From CAXBMB01 sp052078155 (GTDB lineage Bacteria; Pseudomonadota; Alphaproteobacteria; Kiloniellales; DSM-21159), in the NCBI GenBank assembly GCA_052078155.1, contig JBQJBP010000004.1, forward strand, positions 62,001-126,000: a stretch of 64,000 bases of DNA, written 5' to 3'. Shown here piece after piece: positions 62,866 to 64,000 of the stretch. The notes beneath the pieces were generated by a model. That model saw nothing but the letters and a program-made list of their open reading frames with translations. It searched no databases and had not been told where the DNA came from. The position numbers and the translations under genes are program-made. Position 1 is the first letter of the stretch. The number at the start of each line of letters is the position of its first letter.

Positions 62866-64000
62866 ATGACCGCCCAACTGCCGCCCCTGTTTGAGAACTG
62901 GTTTGCCCAACGGGGCTGGTCGGCCCACGCCCATCAGCTGGCATTGCTCAAAGCTGCTCAGGATGGACAATCGGCCCTGCTGATCGCGCCGACGGGCGGC
63001 GGCAAGACACTGGCCGGTTTTCTGCCCAGCCTGATAGAGCTGGCTGCGGCCCAGGAATCAGGTCATCCCCATGAAGGGCTGCACACCCTTTATGTCTCGC
63101 CTCTGAAAGCTCTGGCGGTGGATATCCAGCGCAACCTCATGACCCCTGTTGAGGAAATGGGGCTGGATCTGGCCATCGAAACCCGCACCGGGGACACGCC
63201 CCAGACCAAACGCCTGCGCCAGCGCAGCAAACCGCCGCAGATTTTGCTGACCACCCCGGAATCTCTGGCGCTGTTGCTGTCCTACCACGACGCCCCGGAA
63301 ATCTTCGCCAATCTGAAGTGCATGATTGTTGACGAGCTGCATGCCCTGGCTTTTGGCAAGCGGGGCGATCTGCTGGCCCTCGGTTTGTCCCGCCTTTCCT
63401 CCCTGTCCCCGGGTCTGCGACGGGTCGGACTCTCTGCCACCGTTCACGACCCCGTTGCCCTGACAGCCTGGCTGTCGCCCTCGGGACGGGCCGAAAGCGC
63501 GCCTGTCACCCGGGTAACCGGACGCGGCGGTGTGGAGCCGGAGCTGGAAATTCTGGTCACTCAGGAACGGTTGCCCTGGTCCGGGCATATGGCCGTACAT
63601 GCTCTGCCGGAAGTCTACGAGCGCATTCGACAGCACCGGACCACGCTGGTTTTTGTCAACACCAGAGCGCAGGCAGAACTGGCCTTTCAGGAGCTCTGGC
63701 GGGTCAACGAAGAAAACCTGCCCATTGCCCTGCACCATGGCTCTCTGGCCATCGAACAGCGTCGCAAGGTGGAAGCCGCCATGGCAAGGGGAGAGTTGCG
63801 GGCTGTGGTGGCCACCTCCTCTCTGGATCTGGGCATCGACTGGGCAGCGGTCGACCTGGTGGTTCAGGTCGGCGCGCCCAAAGGCGTATCACGGCTGCTG
63901 CAGCGTCTGGGCCGGGCGAACCACCGGCTCGACCAACCCTCCAAGGCGCTGCTGGTGCCCGCCAACCGTTTTGAGGTGCTGGAATGCCGGGCAGCAGTGG
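62866..64000 (+). CDS. Ligase-associated DEXH helicase (Lhr-like), 5' part
   Basis: 378 codons are visible from the ATG at 62866, and the frame is open at the window end. Motif I is APTGGGKTLAGFLPSL (residues 41-56), motif Ia YVSPLKALAVDIQRNL, motif II VDELHAL (155-161) with SAT later (GLSATVHD). The second RecA domain begins with TLVFVNTRAQAE and carries VATSSLDLGIDWAAVDLVVQVGAPKGVSRLLQRLGRANHRL. This is the Lhr-core type typical of the helicase encoded with the ligase and exonuclease. Its partner genes are on the minus strand about 1.7 kb away. The metallophosphoesterase that usually completes the set may lie beyond the window. Confidence 0.9.
   Translation, partial: MTAQLPPLFENWFAQRGWSAHAHQLALLKAAQDGQSALLIAPTGGGKTLAGFLPSLIELAAAQESGHPHEGLHTLYVSPLKALAVDIQRNLMTPVEEMGLDLAIETRTGDTPQTKRLRQRSKPPQILLTTPESLALLLSYHDAPEIFANLKCMIVDELHALAFGKRGDLLALGLSRLSSLSPGLRRVGLSATVHDPVALTAWLSPSGRAESAPVTRVTGRGGVEPELEILVTQERLPWSGHMAVHALPEVYERIRQHRTTLVFVNTRAQAELAFQELWRVNEENLPIALHHGSLAIEQRRKVEAAMARGELRAVVATSSLDLGIDWAAVDLVVQVGAPKGVSRLLQRLGRANHRLDQPSKALLVPANRFEVLECRAAV

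Overview
The window looks like a chromosomal segment of a heterotrophic alphaproteobacterium, probably marine or saline and close to the Rhodospirillales/Kiloniellales. This placement is inferred from gene families, not from a marker gene. Supporting families are the GlpSTPQV-type glycerol ABC transporter, the ChoXWV choline transporter, Bmt with an arginine-rich tail, a fused ArsR-methyltransferase regulator beside metF, and dimethylglycine-dehydrogenase-like proteins. Base composition is moderately high GC. Coding density is high, with a few AT-rich spacers and a dispersed intergenic repeat family. I see no tRNA, rRNA, CRISPR array, insertion sequence or prophage.

Layout. 0-5 kb holds a truncated methyltransferase, a GH46 chitosanase-like protein with a peptidoglycan-binding domain, CreA, a gamma-butyrobetaine-hydroxylase-like dioxygenase and an OprB-type porin. 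5.3-17 kb is a glycerol regulon: solute-binding protein, small membrane protein, two permeases, two ATPases, glpD and glpR on the minus strand, and glpK on the plus strand. 17-31 kb is housekeeping: hemN with an FNR-type box; a CDP-alcohol phosphatidyltransferase and a methyltransferase; a methionine-cycle set (fused ArsR-methyltransferase, metF, a Zn-ligand-lacking homocysteine methyltransferase-like protein); hspQ; a TetR regulator; a beta-carbonic anhydrase; hrpB; and Bmt.

31-57 kb is rich in genes for quaternary and N-methylated amines: choline transport, betI, betA, an orphan histidine kinase, a Rieske oxygenase of the glycine-betaine/carnitine/stachydrine group, an atypical SDR, LysR regulators, a TauD-type dioxygenase, two DMGDH-like flavoproteins, a non-pyrrolysine MttB-superfamily methyltransferase, a GlxA/CdhR-type regulator and an MFS transporter. 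Together with Bmt and metF, these could move N-methyl groups into one-carbon metabolism and homocysteine remethylation. betB, an oxygenase reductase, a corrinoid protein and a corrinoid-reactivating enzyme are not in the window.

57-64 kb holds an MBL-fold hydrolase, then a ligase-associated DNA repair module (exonuclease and ATP-dependent ligase on minus, DEXH helicase on plus and running off the window) with a HIT protein and PsuG between the two halves. The ligase is full length but has lost conserved residues in motifs I, V and VI.

Most notable: the degenerate ligase inside an otherwise normal repair module; the corrinoid-free MttB/DMGDH gene set; the SDR lacking the YxxxK pair; the zinc-ligand-lacking partner of MetF; the MITE-like dispersed repeat; and short tandem duplications in several intergenic leaders.
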